Source: Antedon mediterranea | Lineage: Eukaryota > Echinodermata > Crinoidea > Comatulida > Antedonidae | Assembly: GCF_964355755.1 (NCBI RefSeq) | Contig: NC_092675.1 | Coordinates: 25,584,412 to 25,648,411 of the forward strand | Direction: 5' to 3' | Length of the DNA stretch: 64,000 nt | Part shown: positions 21,738-35,031 of the stretch, one piece after another | Layout: each line of letters opens with the position of its first letter | Numbering within the stretch: position 1 is the first letter of the stretch | Position numbers and translations under genes: made by a program | Notes under the pieces: generated by a model | The model's database searches: none | What the model was told of the DNA's origin: nothing | The model's input: only the letters and a program-made list of their open reading frames with translations

Positions 21738-22595
21738 ATGGAATAGAGTTAAAGGTATGCGACCAACTGTGTTTGAGGTTTCACAGAAATATACGCCCCT
21801 CTCCCCCCGTCACCACACATCATGAGGCGACAACATCAATGCATCTGGTGATGGTATGATGTGCTGGAAACGACCACAAAATGCTGTGGCAGGGCCTTAG
21901 TGCTGAGGCAGGGAGAGCACATTAAACATCTTTTTACATTAAAAAAAAATCTGTATTCCATGTCGTAAATGTTATGTTTGCTGCCCTCAATTGTAAAAGA
22001 AATTGAATTTATTATTTTCATCGCAGGTGTACGACATGGTATGCTGTGCGTTGTTATGCAATAGTTGTGCAGGTGTAGTGGGAAAGATGGCATTGTTAGT
22101 CATTCACGGTCAACATGCCACACTGTTAAATTTTAGATTTTGTTAATCAATGTTGCTACATTTGTAACGAAAATGTCCGATACATGCTTGATATTGTATT
22201 GTAATAAATTATGTTATTAATAAACGTTTTTGGTAGTTGGTGTGTATGTACATCGTCCCAGAATAAACACATGTTTTAAACAGATAGTTTGTCTCCGATG
22301 GTTTTTGTATGGGGTTAATGGAGAGTGAAATAAGATCAAATATAGAAAATTTGCAAATACGCCGATTTCTAGACCAATTTCGAAGCTTAGACTAATTCCG
22401 CCGCCGGGCTAGGCCTTATGCATATACGAAGTCGAGTTTTTAAAGTAGAAAACCCCACCTAAAATGTTGAAGTCGCGTCTGGATAGTTGAAATTTTAACA
22501 TTATCATAATTATCATAGGTGATTATGTATAGTAATAAGTATAAGTATAAGTGCAATTCTGGGCTTTATTTTCATTAGGCCTATTAGACCTGCCC
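21738..22595. other. Spacer without recognised gene
   Basis: No exon with good splice sites or family resemblance was seen on either strand. Part of it (21740-21940) may be the body of the tRNA-headed SINE at 21677. Confidence 0.4.
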
Positions 22596-22599
22596 CAAC

Positions 22600-22722
22600 A
22601 ATGGTGGACAAGTACTGGAGACTTAATATTTCAATGAATAGGTGCACTTTTCGGGGACACTAAATAGTACTGGAGACTTAATATTTCAATGAATAGGGGC
22701 ACTTTCCGGGGACACTAAATAA
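22600..22722 (+). repeat. Two tandem copies of a ~62-bp unit
   Basis: AGTACTGGAGACTTAATATT followed by TCAATGAATAGG and CGGGGACACTAAAT occurs twice in a row (about 22611-22663 and 22669-22722). The CACTTT.CGGGGACACT part resembles the dispersed 'ttaatagggg...cact' repeat family at 11.9, 38.7 and 55.7 kb. Confidence 0.6.
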
Positions 22723-22829
22723 GTATTTTATCTTAGACAAACGCAAGTTATTAAAATCACTGATATGGCTTGAAACTAATTTTTCTTTTGCATTACGGAT
22801 GGAGTAACCGATATTGAACCTATATAACA

Positions 22830-23500
22830 AGTTTGAAGTATTTTTTCTCGCTGTATTCCACCATTGGCGCCAAATTGAATCCACTGGAGCACAGTGTATT
22901 AACATACGAAAAGATATTAACATTCAGTGACTTATTTCTATGTTTTATCACTGTGCTCCACTGGTGCCAATGTTTCCACTTGAGCACAGTGTATTAACAT
23001 ACGATCGAAAAGATATTGAAATTGAATTGTGACTTTATTTATATTTTATATCACTGTGCTCCACTGTCGCCAAATTGGGTCCACTTGAGCACAGTATTTT
23101 AACATACGAAAAGATATTAAAATTAAATGACTTTATTACTATTTTTTATATCACTGTGCTTCACTGGGCCAAATTGTGTCCACTTGAGCACAGTGTATTG
23201 ACATACGAAAAGATATTAAAACTTCAAATTAGGTCCACTTGAGTGTTTTAACATACGAAAAGATATTACAATTAAATGACGTTATTTCTATTTTATATCA
23301 CTGTGCTCCAATGAGGCCAAATTAGGTCCACTTGAGCACAGTGTATTGACATACGAAAAGATTGAAACTTAAGTGACTTTATTTCTATTTTATATCACTC
23401 TGTGCTCCCCTGGTGACAAATTGTGTCCACTTGAGCACAGTGCATTAACATACGAAAAGATATTAAAATTTAGTGACTTTATTTCTATTTTATATCATGG
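22830..23500 (+). repeat. Minisatellite, ~100-bp unit, about 7 copies
   Basis: The phrases CACTGTGCTCCACTG, CCACTTGAGCACAGTGTATT and AACATACGAAAAGATATT recur in fixed order at about 22.90, 23.00, 23.10, 23.20, 23.25, 23.35 and 23.45 kb. One copy, near 23.22-23.27, is truncated to half length. Within each unit GAGCACAGTG and CACTGTGCTC form an inverted pair, so each unit can fold into a stem. Confidence 0.8.
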
Positions 23501-25415
23501 TTATACAAAAGTACGATACTATTTTGAAGGCATGTTTAGAATTTTATATATCAGCCAACAGACTTGTAATATCCCAAAAATGTATTGTTAACTACGGTAA
23601 TATATACTCAATATTATAATATAATTATTATATTAGAATAAATTATTATTAGAACTTGGGAGGAGAACCTTAAGGGGAGATCGTGACTTTAAAGTAACAA
23701 CTCTTCCCATGAGTAACGTTTTTAGAAAAAAACATATTACTAAGTTCAAAACAATACAAGCTAAAGCTCTGTCTACACTATCAAAGTGTATGTGACAAAA
23801 ATGTGTGATGTGCTCAAATATGGTAGCGATATGCCCAAATACGGTAGTGATATGACATCGTGTCCATATAGGCATCACATTTTTTGTCACATAAAGTTTT
23901 ATAGTGTCTCAGAAAGAAATCATGGTTTTATTCTTCGTTCGTTTGTGCTCATGTTTTAGCTATATGAATAGCATGAATTGTTTAAATTTATCGTAAATAG
24001 GTCTCAGCACCAAATGTAAATATCCGTGTTTATGAAGTACATGAACTTCTGGTGGCAATTACACTTACCTTAATCAATTTAAAGAAAAAGACGAAAATTA
24101 TTTATGAATTAAGTAGCATTGTGCGCTTATTGAAAGCAATATTGGACAAAGGGCACATATCAAGAACTTTAAACTGCACGGTGTCGCAGTGTTTCTTTTG
24201 TTGCGGATTTTGATGAATATTAGTGACTTATCTAGAGCGTCCATTAATAAGTTTGATCAGGGGAAGAGTGGTGATGTATGATGCGTGGAAATAATGACTA
24301 TGCCTAATTTGTAATAACTGAAATCAGTTTGCCATTAAAATAACAGTAGGAATGGGTCATTGTTTATACATTGCATACATTAGTACAATATTTATACACT
24401 ATATACATCCTTTTTTGTCGTTCTCTTGGTTAATATCGAATAGCTATTATCACCCATACTACCCCCGCATGCCTCAAATGTATATAAGTTATTGAAAAAT
24501 AGTAACAATCTCTATCCATGCCTTGGGATAGGCCTACACCAGGCACTTAAATAAATTTAACACACTTCATTAAAAATCAAGTTAAATTTGACTAGGAAAA
24601 CCTTCCTACGAAATAATTCATCTTTGTTGCATTTTCAAACCATTCATTTAATAATAATGAGTAAAGGTTTCATTTCTTTAAAAAAATTGAGCCATCTATA
24701 TCCTAACAATTCGTTCAACATTTCATTCGAAAATGTGCCTTATCAATGTGAAATTATTGCTATTTTTAAATATATGTTTAAATATATGTTTAAAAACATT
24801 ATTCTCCAATTTGATATGAACATTATTGACTTGCTAATAATAATATTGATTAGTCTAATTATTAGATCAGATTTTAAAGTTATCTCTACTTTATTTTATG
24901 TTCCAAATGTTAATGTAATAGAAAGTAAGCAGAAAGTAAATAGGAGTTGAGACACCGATCGCACATTGGCACGTGACGATGAAGGTAGAGCTGAAGCCAT
25001 GTCTCCAACTTGAGGACAGATTCTTTTTTCTAAAGAAACAAAGATTGAGAAAATTAATTTATTATTATACATTATAGACAGTCGGTAATATAGTCCCATG
25101 TAGTGTATTGTGTATTTAGTTGTACATGCATGAATATGTTTGGTCGTTTCCACTGCGGCATCACCTTGTGCTTTCACATTGAGTATATTATTAATTATAG
25201 GCCTACCAGGAAAGTACTATTGTACTATTAATTGTTACTTGGTTGTTTATCTTTGTCAGAAAAAACGAATGACCCCATTGGAAATAAGTCCCACATCGGG
25301 ACTTTCATGGGATATCCTGCATCTCTGTATTTGTCTTTTTAAATGTAAATTGTATATATCTTGTTTCATAAACTTTGTGTTTTTTTTAGATGCTAATAAA
25401 TAAATCAACATCAAA
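23501..25415. other. Ig/FN3 gene 3' flank
   Basis: Contains the MITE copy at 23762-23911 but no supported exon. A TTTATT on the plus strand near 25060 is AATAAA on the minus strand and could be the polyadenylation signal of the Ig/FN3 gene ending at 25416. Confidence 0.4.
23762..23911. mobile_element. MITE, TTAAGCTCTGTCTACAC family
   Basis: Left end TAAAGCTCTGTCTACACTAT and right end containing TTGTCACATAAAG and TTTTATAGTGTC are inverted copies. Between them lie CAAATATGGTAGCGATATGC and CAAATACGGTAGTGATATG, two diverged copies of the family's internal 21-bp unit. No coding capacity. Confidence 0.7.
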
Positions 25416-28400
25416 TCAGATACTACCTGGTGTTAGCGATTTCTCTTTTGAAGTTTCTTCTACCAATAACTCTACAAAGATACGTATAAGAATACAACTT
25501 TTTGGAAATGGTATATTATTAGTCCCGACACTATGCAATTCAGAATATATGTGAATGGCGGTTTCTATTATTTTATATTTATTACATCATTTTGTGTTAT
25601 CAAGCAGCCTGGATGTTCAACAAGTTGACATTTCAATTAATAAACAAAATACTATTTCCATACATGGGCAATTTATTCGATGATAAATTATTCCAATATC
25701 CAACGATCGATTACCTATTGGCATATTTTTCAAAAAGTGCCCTCTAAATGTGAACTTAGCCTACCTGTCGTTATGAAATATATCGGGGTTGATTCATCAC
25801 TTTCTCCAAAATCGTTGGTAGAAGAGACAGTAGCTTTATAGCTCCAATCAGGGTGAAGATTCTCAATGTAATATTCGTAAACAGATGATTTCGTAGGAAT
25901 AGCACCCTTACTTATATATTTTATGACTTGTTGACCTTCCTTTTAAAAACAATTAAAATTATGTTATTTATGTTATATACGAAGCACAAGCACATAGGCA
26001 TATTCAAACAATTATATTTCAATTATTGGTTTTGTATTTATACTTTTACTTGAAGTTGAACATTTTGTATCTTTCGGTTGGAAATTACCAGTAGGCCTAA
26101 AGACTAAAGACGAAAACACGACAATTCATTAACATTAAATACAAACTTACCCCTGTTTGCCAAACATATTGATATTTGATGATGAATCCATTTATTGGAA
26201 TAACATTTCGATGACTTTCTTCAACCCTTTTCGACGCTTTCCATCGCAACAAATAACGAGTAGACCACGAACTGATGACAGAGGAAACTATTGTAGGCGT
26301 CGTTGGTGTTCCTTATTACAATAAAATGCAAAAGAAAAAATGTTAGCAAAATAGAACTCATTTGACGATGTTGCCTTCAGAAATCATTTATTTTCAGTGT
26401 AAAAGTATAGTACAAGATGAGAAATGCAAGGAAGCGAATCGATCCTTCCTCATTCAGAAATTATATTAATGAAAATAAAATAAGAACAAAATGTTAAATG
26501 CTGCATTGTTCCTGTTGTCACCTTTACACTTACCGGTTAATACAATGTTCACATCTGTATACCCAACATCATTGGTTACCCTGCAAGTGAAGTTTCCATA
26601 ATGCCTTGCTTCTATTTTGGATATACACAGCCTAAAAGGATCCAATACAATATATTTAAATAGAAGACTTCTATACTCAGTCCAAATAGCACACATTCAT
26701 GTTTTGCTGATAAAGTCAAAATCTTCGAAACTTGTAAATTTTGAATAGGTTTATGCAATGTTGAGTTAGAAGATTCAACATGGCAAACAATGCATCTCTT
26801 TTCATGCGTACATAACAAAAATAAAGAGGAAATAGAATATTCTGTTGACAGAGGCCTTTTGATGTTCATTCTAGAAATCAAAAGCTTGCCTGTGATGTAG
26901 GCCTACTGTAGTTGTACCTGTTTTGATTTTTCTGAATTTTAGTTCTTTTTTTGTGTGTGCACCTCCCCAATGCCCAACTAGCCACTGTAGTCTGACGACA
27001 TTTTGTATTAATTTTGTAAAGCACAGCGGAGAAGATAGAATCTAAGATGTGCATGTACGTCTTCTTTTAAGACGCCACCGGATTCAGAGTTGTGTACTCA
27101 ATGTGATTACCTTGTTCGCTTTTCGTCACCAGTTATTGAAATACCTGGTTGACGATTTGAAAGCACCGTAGTGTTCTGAAACCATGTAACTGCATCAGGT
27201 ACGGGAAAAGCGTCGATACAACAGGCCATGCAAACATATCTTCCAATACCACTACGATAGAGCTGTCGGCTAGGTTTTATTCGCGGCTTATCTGCAGTAA
27301 TAATACTAGTTTAGGTTATCTAATTCAATATTTAATTCATCTATACTGTTTTAATGAATATTAAAAAGGTCTCTATAATGAGTGTGATGTTCTTAAAAGT
27401 GTTGATGGAAAAAAACAGGCCATTGTAAATACATTATTGCCACCAATAGTGTACAAATACGTCCCTAATTTGAATCCAAATGATCAATACCGGTACTACT
27501 AGCTAGACAAATATACATTTCCACATATCTAGAAGAGTAGTTATTCGAGACACTTAACACGTACATTTGATTATAAGTTTGACAATCTGCCTGTCACCTT
27601 CGGCGTCGTTTAGGTGGTTAGCTGCTGTGCATACATAATCACCAGTATCCTCTACTTTTACGTTCCAAATTCGTGCTACACCTTGACCACAGTCTTTGAA
27701 TCGTGTATCATTGAGTTCTTTTTGTAGGTTTGTCCGATGCCAAGTGACTGTCGGTGACGGCTTACCGTCTGCTATACAGAACAACACTACGTCTCTTGAC
27801 TCTTTGAAATACCTTGCGTTTGGATCCTTTGAACCAAGAGTCCGAGTGCTCATCGGTTCAATTTGAATAATTTTTCCAGGAGCTGAAAATATAAGAGCAG
27901 TTTCCATCTCGATATTAAAACTTTACGATTGAATACTATGCTAAGAAATACTTCGCAACCCACCATCACACTATACAGCTGATATCTCTAGCGACAATAA
28001 GCAGCTTGCACTATCGCTTTTTCTGACAGCAAACTTCATCCCATATTGGATAATGTATGCGTATCTACTCGTCTGCCTATTTTTCTTTTACTCTTTTTTC
28101 AATGGTTTAAGCGTGGTTCCCACTAGACGTAATTGACGCAAGGTGCTGTATTGCATAATCACAAGTGGGAACCGACGACGCAATAGTACTGCAAACATCG
28201 CAGGTTTGAGTTCATGCAGGCGGGGGACAAACACAATGATTGAAAGGGCATTTTCTTACGGTGCGTGTCTACTCTTTCTCTTTTAATCTTGTTTCAATGT
28301 TTTACTATGGATTAATGAATGAATAATGAATATTCATTAATCCATGGGTTTACTAACTCAATTTCGTAATTAACCGGGACTTTCGGGTTATTACTAAAAC

Positions 28401-31400
28401 ACTAATTGTAATTGTTTTTTCTGATTATGTCAATCTACACTTTTTTTTACACAATATTTGTTATGGTATATATTGCTAGGAAACGTCTATACCTAAAACA
28501 TCAACGGTAATCGTGCTTCTCTGGCGCTGGTCAATGTAACATGTATAGTTTCCAGCATCATGTACGGTAATAGATCGTAGAATCAAATTGTTAACACCAT
28601 TTGCAATGTCATATTCCAAGTGAATGTCTCGCTGTGTTGATATTAGCTCATTATCAAACGTCAGCACTATAATATAATTAGATAATGCATTGAGTTTCTA
28701 CTGATTAATCTCTAGCTACCTTAGAAACAAATTTAAATACAAATGTAATAACAAGAAAAGAAAAAATATTGAAATGAAAGTAGTAGATAATGAGAATTGA
28801 AGATAAAAAAGTATTATAATGATGTTTAACTCATTCTGATAGGATGTTGAGTAAAAGTTATAACGACGATAGGATGTGGAAATATTGTGACAAATACAAT
28901 GGCGTTAAAACATAATAAGAATAAGGTAAAATTAAAACAAGTACACGTACATTCAACGTTGTTATGAAACCACGTTGCAGCAAAATTGCCAGAAGTTCCA
29001 GTAGGCATCGTGCAATATAAAATAGCACTTTCACCTGTTGGCACTGTGATTTTCATAGGAGGACAACTTGAGTCCTGGCAATCTTTGGAGAAAACTATAG
29101 TGAAATTAAAAATATGATATTAAAGATTAAGATAATTCTAATAGCAAAATAAGCTTAAAAAATGGGGCGGTACTCTTGTACAAAAAAGTAATAGTTATTG
29201 GCCTTTTTAATTTTCTGTGGAAAGCAGTACACTTTCAATTGTTTTACCTACAATTTTCAATGTATTTCTATCGTGCATTATATTTGATTATTTTCAATTT
29301 GATATTTTAAAATTTCAAAAACTAGATTTGATACTAAAATAAATTTAAAAACGACGATGATTTGTAAACCGACCTTTTAGAGTGGTCTCCAACGGTGTAG
29401 CTGAACTTGTATTTGACATTTCTGCACAAGAAAGGAATGTACACAATTACATTATAAATGGGCTACGTCACCATATTTCTGAATCATAGTAGGTAGAATG
29501 TAGAATTAATGAATGCAGAGAATACCAAACGTAGAAAAATGAAACAACTGTGAAAAAGGATATGCTCTTAAGGCAGTGTGGTCCCTTGGTACTTAAAAAA
29601 TCGTTGGTGCACAATCTATCCCAGACTCCGTGTATTATTTATATGAAAACTAATTTACAGAGTTTGATACCTGTTGATGTTCTAATCGTGGATTCATAGA
29701 GCTCTAATCTGGAATTGATCTTCTCTTGTTTATACGCTTCTAATTGTTCGGTCAGCTCGAGACATCGTGTTTTTAGTGCTTTGTCATCTCCATCAGTGGC
29801 TACAGCTGCTTTAGAACATTTATCACTAACAGTGTAAGAATTTGAACCTTGAGTTAGTTCTGTCAGAGCAATAGCTTCTACTGCTAAAATATAAAAACAA
29901 TAAACGACATTAAAGTACGGATACGGATTTAGAATCGGTTTTGATAAAAATGATTTCATGGTGACATATTATGTCTTAATCCGTGACGTATAACCGGTAT
30001 CCCCTCAGATTTTAATTGACTTGAAATTGATCATCTATTTTCTAATTTATTGATACTAATTCAAATCAAGAAAATTGAGGTGTTTTTGTTCGCCAAATGT
30101 GTGTGTTCCTTAAGTTTGTTAAATTGAGTGAAGTTGAAATGTAACTCTGAAAAGCCTTGAACAACAAAATAATTTATATACATCATAAAAAAATGGGCTT
30201 AATTATGACTCTTTAATGTCTTTATGGCAGACCTAAACTTGTGTTTAATATTGTCGATCAGCACGTCAATACCGGCTCTGATTAGTTCCCGATCATTAAC
30301 TCTGCTCCTCAAAGTCGAGCTAAGCGTCAACCAACAAGTAAATTGAGAATATAAAAAAATAAGCGTATCCGTGACGTAGTGATTGCAATGAGTATCCAAC
30401 TGACTGAAACCGTCAAGTGTCAATCATTCATTTCTTCTTTCTATGTTGACATTGTTCACAATTATTAAGACCAAAACGAGAATATAATTAGTATTAGGAC
30501 TACTTGAAATCTTGATGAAATTTGTTTGGTATTCGTTAATGGTGGCCATAGATTTTCAGACTTATTTTGACCACCATCCTCCTCATAACATTTATAAATG
30601 TATATAGATTTACTAAAATAATGTATTTAATGTGGGAAAACAGTATACCGTAATAAACAATCAATAAACAAACAAAGAAAGAATAGTTATGTTAAGAAGC
30701 AGCAAAATGAAAATAGTTCATTCATTCTTAATGTTTTCTACGGTTTGTTTCCATTTTTGTTTGTTTCGGGCAAGATGGTGGAAATAAATCAACGTTAGGC
30801 TACATCATGTATATTAATTTATACACCTATATCTTGTTAATTATTTCTTAATCAATCATCGATTGCCTCTCTCATATAATAATTTAGCTAATAATAATCC
30901 TTCTATTGATATTTTCTATTTAAGTCTTAGTGCCTTTAAAACCTGTTTAAAACATTCACTACATTTTTAACCATCAGTTGTCACTTGCTAGTTCCCCTTA
31001 CTTTTTTAATACCGAGCGTTCATTTACCCTTACAAGTTTTTTAATTGTTTTTTCCATGTAACCATTTTTTGTCTTTCTGCCTGTTGTTTTCATCTTGTTG
31101 TTTTTTCTGTGTGTTTTGTTTCTGTTATTGGCCAATTGGTTGTTGGTAGTGTATGTGATATAAAATATATAAAATAAATATTAATATATGGAGGGAAAAG
31201 GGCTATCACAGCTCATATACATAATACACTATTGAAAGAAGAGTTAGTGGTAAGTGGTAAAGTACTGTTATACAAGTTGTTTGTTTTTTTAATTTAAACA
31301 TTAAAATCATATACAAGAAGAAACGACATATCTGCTTGGTCCTTAGCCTATTCAGAAAAAATGCTATCGCCTTCAACCCCAGTTGTATCTTTTACGATAT

Positions 31401-34400
31401 TGATAACTATGGAGGAATTACAAACTAATAACCAAGCATAACATAGCTTAACATTAGGGCATATACATTTTTTCTTGTTGTTGCTGCGAGACCATTAAAA
31501 AGGCTATATCATCTGAATTATGTTATTCTGCCTAAAATATGGTTTAATAAAAATAAACATGTTTTTTATACGGTTTACCATATTCGATATACCGGATCTT
31601 TCGATTGGGATCCTGCCTTCTTCTTTATTATTTCAAAGTTGTAATTATTCATATTGTTGTCTCTTTTTATTCCACCATTATAAATTATCTAAATCAAGTT
31701 ATTGTACATACACAGGGAGTAAATGAATGTTATGTTGATTGATTGGCTGGTTGATTGATTGATTGATCCCTACTAGAATCATGGAGCTATAGGCCTAGCT
31801 CCATGCTCGAATCTTCCGAATTTTAGAGAATGTTCTGTGGTGGTCCAGACCCGACACAACATGCGTTCTATGAATCGTCGCAAATCGAAATCTCTCTTTT
31901 ATATAAAAGAGCAAAATACATCTTTATACCTTGTGGAAAATTATACAAACATTAATTTGGTAAAGTTTAATCATTTCATCAGCATTTTTGTTATCAGTTA
32001 ACAGGAAATAAATTAACTAGGTGGTTTTCACTAATATGATTTGTACTTTCTGAGATTAAAAGTAATTTTTAGAAATATGACATCAAAATATTGATCGTAA
32101 TTGATATGTACATAATTATGATACTGATTTATTCTGCTTTTTATTCATCAACAATAGTAGGCCTATAATCATAAAAGCTGGAAATTGGTACGGTTCATTG
32201 TCATGAAGACAACGTACATCAAATCATAATTTAGTTTTTAATTTAATCCTAGACTGATGTCATATTTGTATTATTTTAGCTACAAACACGGAGAAATAAG
32301 TTTCTTCATGACTACGAACAGCCGAATTACAAATAGTTGTTAGAAAATGTGAGTAGACAAAAGCACAGAAATACTCTATCATTGTTCAACATGAATGTGT
32401 GTATTAAGATTACGTTAGAAGTAATTATGGGTGACCGTCTTAATTTTTAATTAATTTTCAATAACTAATTGCGAAAGAATCACTGTTTTCACAACTATAT
32501 TTCTAAAAATTTAATAAACTACAAACTTTAAGAGCGTTTAACAATTAAACATTGATGACCGTTTATCGATGCATGTAGAGCGACCATCATTATATGGCGC
32601 TTGTAAATCTGTGCAGGTCCCCTGCGTGACAGAAGTTTCAGAGTTGGATGCACATGAGTCAAGACATCATGTGATTAGCTATACTAATTATGCATAACGA
32701 ATAAGTGATTTCATATGTCGGGGTTTTGTCCTGGCCTTCGGTAATTTTACGATTAATGTTGTCTGTAATTCCCAAGCAAGGAGAATAAATAAACCTGCTA
32801 TTTCTTCATGCACTAAATAAAATAAAAATATTAAGGATTTCGTTTAGGCATGGATTATTTTTCATCAGCAAATCACTTTCGATCATCCTGAAAATTGTGA
32901 GGATGGGAAAAAGATGTACGTGTGCAGTGGAGTATCTGGGATTTGTAGGAGGGCTGTGGAGGGATGTAGGCCTATTGATGTGTGTATATATATATATATA
33001 AATCCAAAGGCAAATTACTGAAAAAATAACAATGCTGTGGGTATCAGTGGATTTGGGTATAGACCATTATATCACGTTAAAATCAGAGGCAAACTTATTG
33101 TTAGTTATTATGAAGCAGACATATTCATGAAATGTATACATGGTATCGTAAAAATTAAAGTGATTATTTTTCATACATTATTCATTAACAATTTGCAGTT
33201 AATTTGTTAGGTCTACCTTAGGTGAAGTTACTCCAACAGATAATGGAACTGCCAAAAATAGTTATGTGTTTTACTTTAACTGCACTTTTGCATAAAATAA
33301 TAAGAAACATAAAAAATCTCTAGTTATTAATTTTGTATCATATGCACAATAAAAGAATATGATGATGACACAAAATGAAGCCGACATGGTGGAAAGCAGC
33401 AATATTGTCGGCGAATAAATAACAATTTGCTTTCTAGGAAATATTACAAAGAACTCTAATAATTACCTTTTACCTTGAACAGACCGCTTGGGCAGTAATG
33501 TTAAAGATTCAATTTCTTTGCAATAAACTAGTTTGGTTAGTAAATTAAATTGATAACGTAGGCGGTCAAACAAGCACCATAAGGCCATTTTATATCAAGG
33601 TAAAGTCTTTGAATTAATTTACTCTGTAATCAAAATAAATGCTTATTTATGGATGGATACAACTTATTAATGTTTAAAAAAGGGTAATCGACAGTGCGTT
33701 CAGATAATTTAGACATAGTTAAAAATAATTGTTTTAAATAAGACCTTTTTAATATTGTAATTATTACTTTCATTTTGTGAAGTCAGTATGTCGTCGCTTA
33801 TATAAAGAGCGACTTTTCACCTAACCATCATTTTTGTGTGATATTAATATAGCTGTTATTATTATTATTGTCATTATATCAAAATAGTACGGTAGTAGGC
33901 TATGTTGTGTTTAGTTGTTTTTGGCAGACAGTTTTTTTTTCAATTGAGTCATGGGGCCTTAAAGGTAAATGTTAAACAAAATAAACAAACATTTGTTATT
34001 AGAAATTGTATTCAAAATATTTTGTTATAAATTGTAAATATTTTCTTCCACAATAGTGCATTTTAAATTTACATAAATATTCCAAATCGATATGTAGAAC
34101 GCTGTAGCAATTAGAAAGAAACCGGACAAAAGATCAAATTCTTCTGATGCGATCAAAGATTTTTTTAAATCTTAAAACTGAAAAGTGTCATTAAAGATGT
34201 ATTGTCCCCCAAAAACATGAACAAATTAAGGTTAATAAAAATTGTTTGTAGTTTCAATAAATTTAATCACTTCCGTAGGAAAAAACGGAAACAAAAATTA
34301 AAGTTTTCACTTATAAAATGACAAAATAAATGATTAAATTCAACCAAAAACCCATTGGCTGACAGCCAATTTGACTATTTTTTTAGGAAAATGCATTTTT

Positions 34401-35031
34401 TGCGATCAAATTTTTGGTCAAAGTGGATAACTATGGGTGAGATTAAAATGACATATTCAACAACAAAAATAATAAGAATTAATTTTTCAGGGGGACAATA
34501 CATCTTTAATCTAATTGTTAATTACAATAAATCTTATGAAAAAGTACGGTAACCGTCTACGTACTCTAAAAGACGGATACTCAGCTTAAGTCGTATAAAT
34601 AAATTAAATAGGCCTAAACAAACAAACAATGTACCGGGATTTTGTGTGTATTATTTTTCGGGAAATCGCTTGATAACAATTCAAAAACATTGCAAACTAT
34701 TTAGATCTATCAATAACATGACTTAAACTTCAGTATCAAAGTGTATTTAAACAATCAAAATATCGTGCGTGCAAACTAAATGGATCTTTTTTTGCAAATG
34801 CGATATTGTCAACTAACTGCTGTACAGTTAGACAGTTGAAAGATAAATATAAAAAGACAAACACCGATTGATACAAATTTACTTCATAAACTAAAATTAT
34901 ATCCTAACTAATATTAGCTGTCTTTATATATATTTTTTATTTAGTACTTAGGCCTACTTAATATAGTACTTACCGATGCTGGTCAATAGGACTGTTAACT
35001 TAAGTCGACAGTAACTCGTCATCTTATTCAT
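25416..35031 (-). CDS. Secreted protein: coiled coil, three Ig domains and FN3
   Basis: Eleven exons join in frame to 537 aa (minus strand, 5' to 3'): 35031-34974, 29883-29671, 29421-29374, 29082-28951, 28666-28493, 27882-27565, 27291-27111, 26631-26534, 26311-26151, 25939-25765, 25471-25416. Exon 1 encodes a signal peptide (RLKLTVLLTSIA). Exon 2 gives a charged, coiled-coil-like segment (CLELTEQLEAYKQEK); exon 3 a Ser/Thr linker. Ig1 (about 107-208) has ILYC...ATWFHN...DAGNYTCYI. Ig2 (209-314) has VVLFC...TVTWHR...DTGDYVCTAANH. Ig3 (315-407) has VCMACC...VTWFQN...HYGNFTCRVTND. FN3 (408-519) has LLRWK...ENLHPDWSYKATVSS. Ig and FN3 modules are bounded by phase-1 introns. The last exon is the least certain (stop TGA 25416-25418); no membrane segment was found, so the product looks secreted. 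Family assignment beyond IgSF cell-adhesion/guidance type is not possible by eye. The donor after exon 3 (GTCGGT) is weak. Confidence 0.8.
28090..28345. mobile_element. Possible TIR element end in Ig/FN3 intron
   Basis: TAAGCGTGGTTCCCACTAGA with GCAATAGTACTG resembles, in reverse orientation, the stretch at about 35870-35995 (CGTACTAGTGGAAACCAAGC, TTGCGCTTACG). The two may belong to one MITE family, but complete termini could not be delimited. Confidence 0.35.
29884..34973 (-). other. Intron 1 of the Ig/FN3 gene
   Basis: This 5.1-kb intron separates the signal-peptide exon (ends 34974) from exon 2 (starts 29883). It contains a partial copy of the 'ccaaaggcaaattactg' repeat at 33001-33060, just after a TATATA run, and otherwise AT-rich sequence. 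No convincing nested gene was seen. Confidence 0.5.
33001..33060 (+). mobile_element. Fragment of the CCAAAGGCAAATTACTG repeat family
   Basis: AATCCAAAGGCAAATTACTG and AATGCTGTGGGTATCAGTGG match the copies at 36.88, 55.38 (inverted) and 63.69 kb. Only the first about 55 bp is present; the part with the hammerhead-like motif is missing. Confidence 0.6.

Noticed and set aside
22830-23500. CRISPR-like array of repeats
   Set aside because: Units are about 100 bp and directly contiguous without unique spacers, in an intron-bearing animal genome; it is an ordinary minisatellite.
24588-24950. 120-codon plus frame 3' of the Ig/FN3 gene
   Set aside because: Rich in Ile, Phe, Asn and Lys as expected from AT-rich noncoding DNA, and no family resemblance.
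24896-25177. Minus frame with a hydrophobic tail, considered as a membrane exon of the Ig/FN3 gene
   Set aside because: No acceptor in matching phase was found and the hydrophobic part is at the C-terminal end of the frame; it is better explained as 3' flank.
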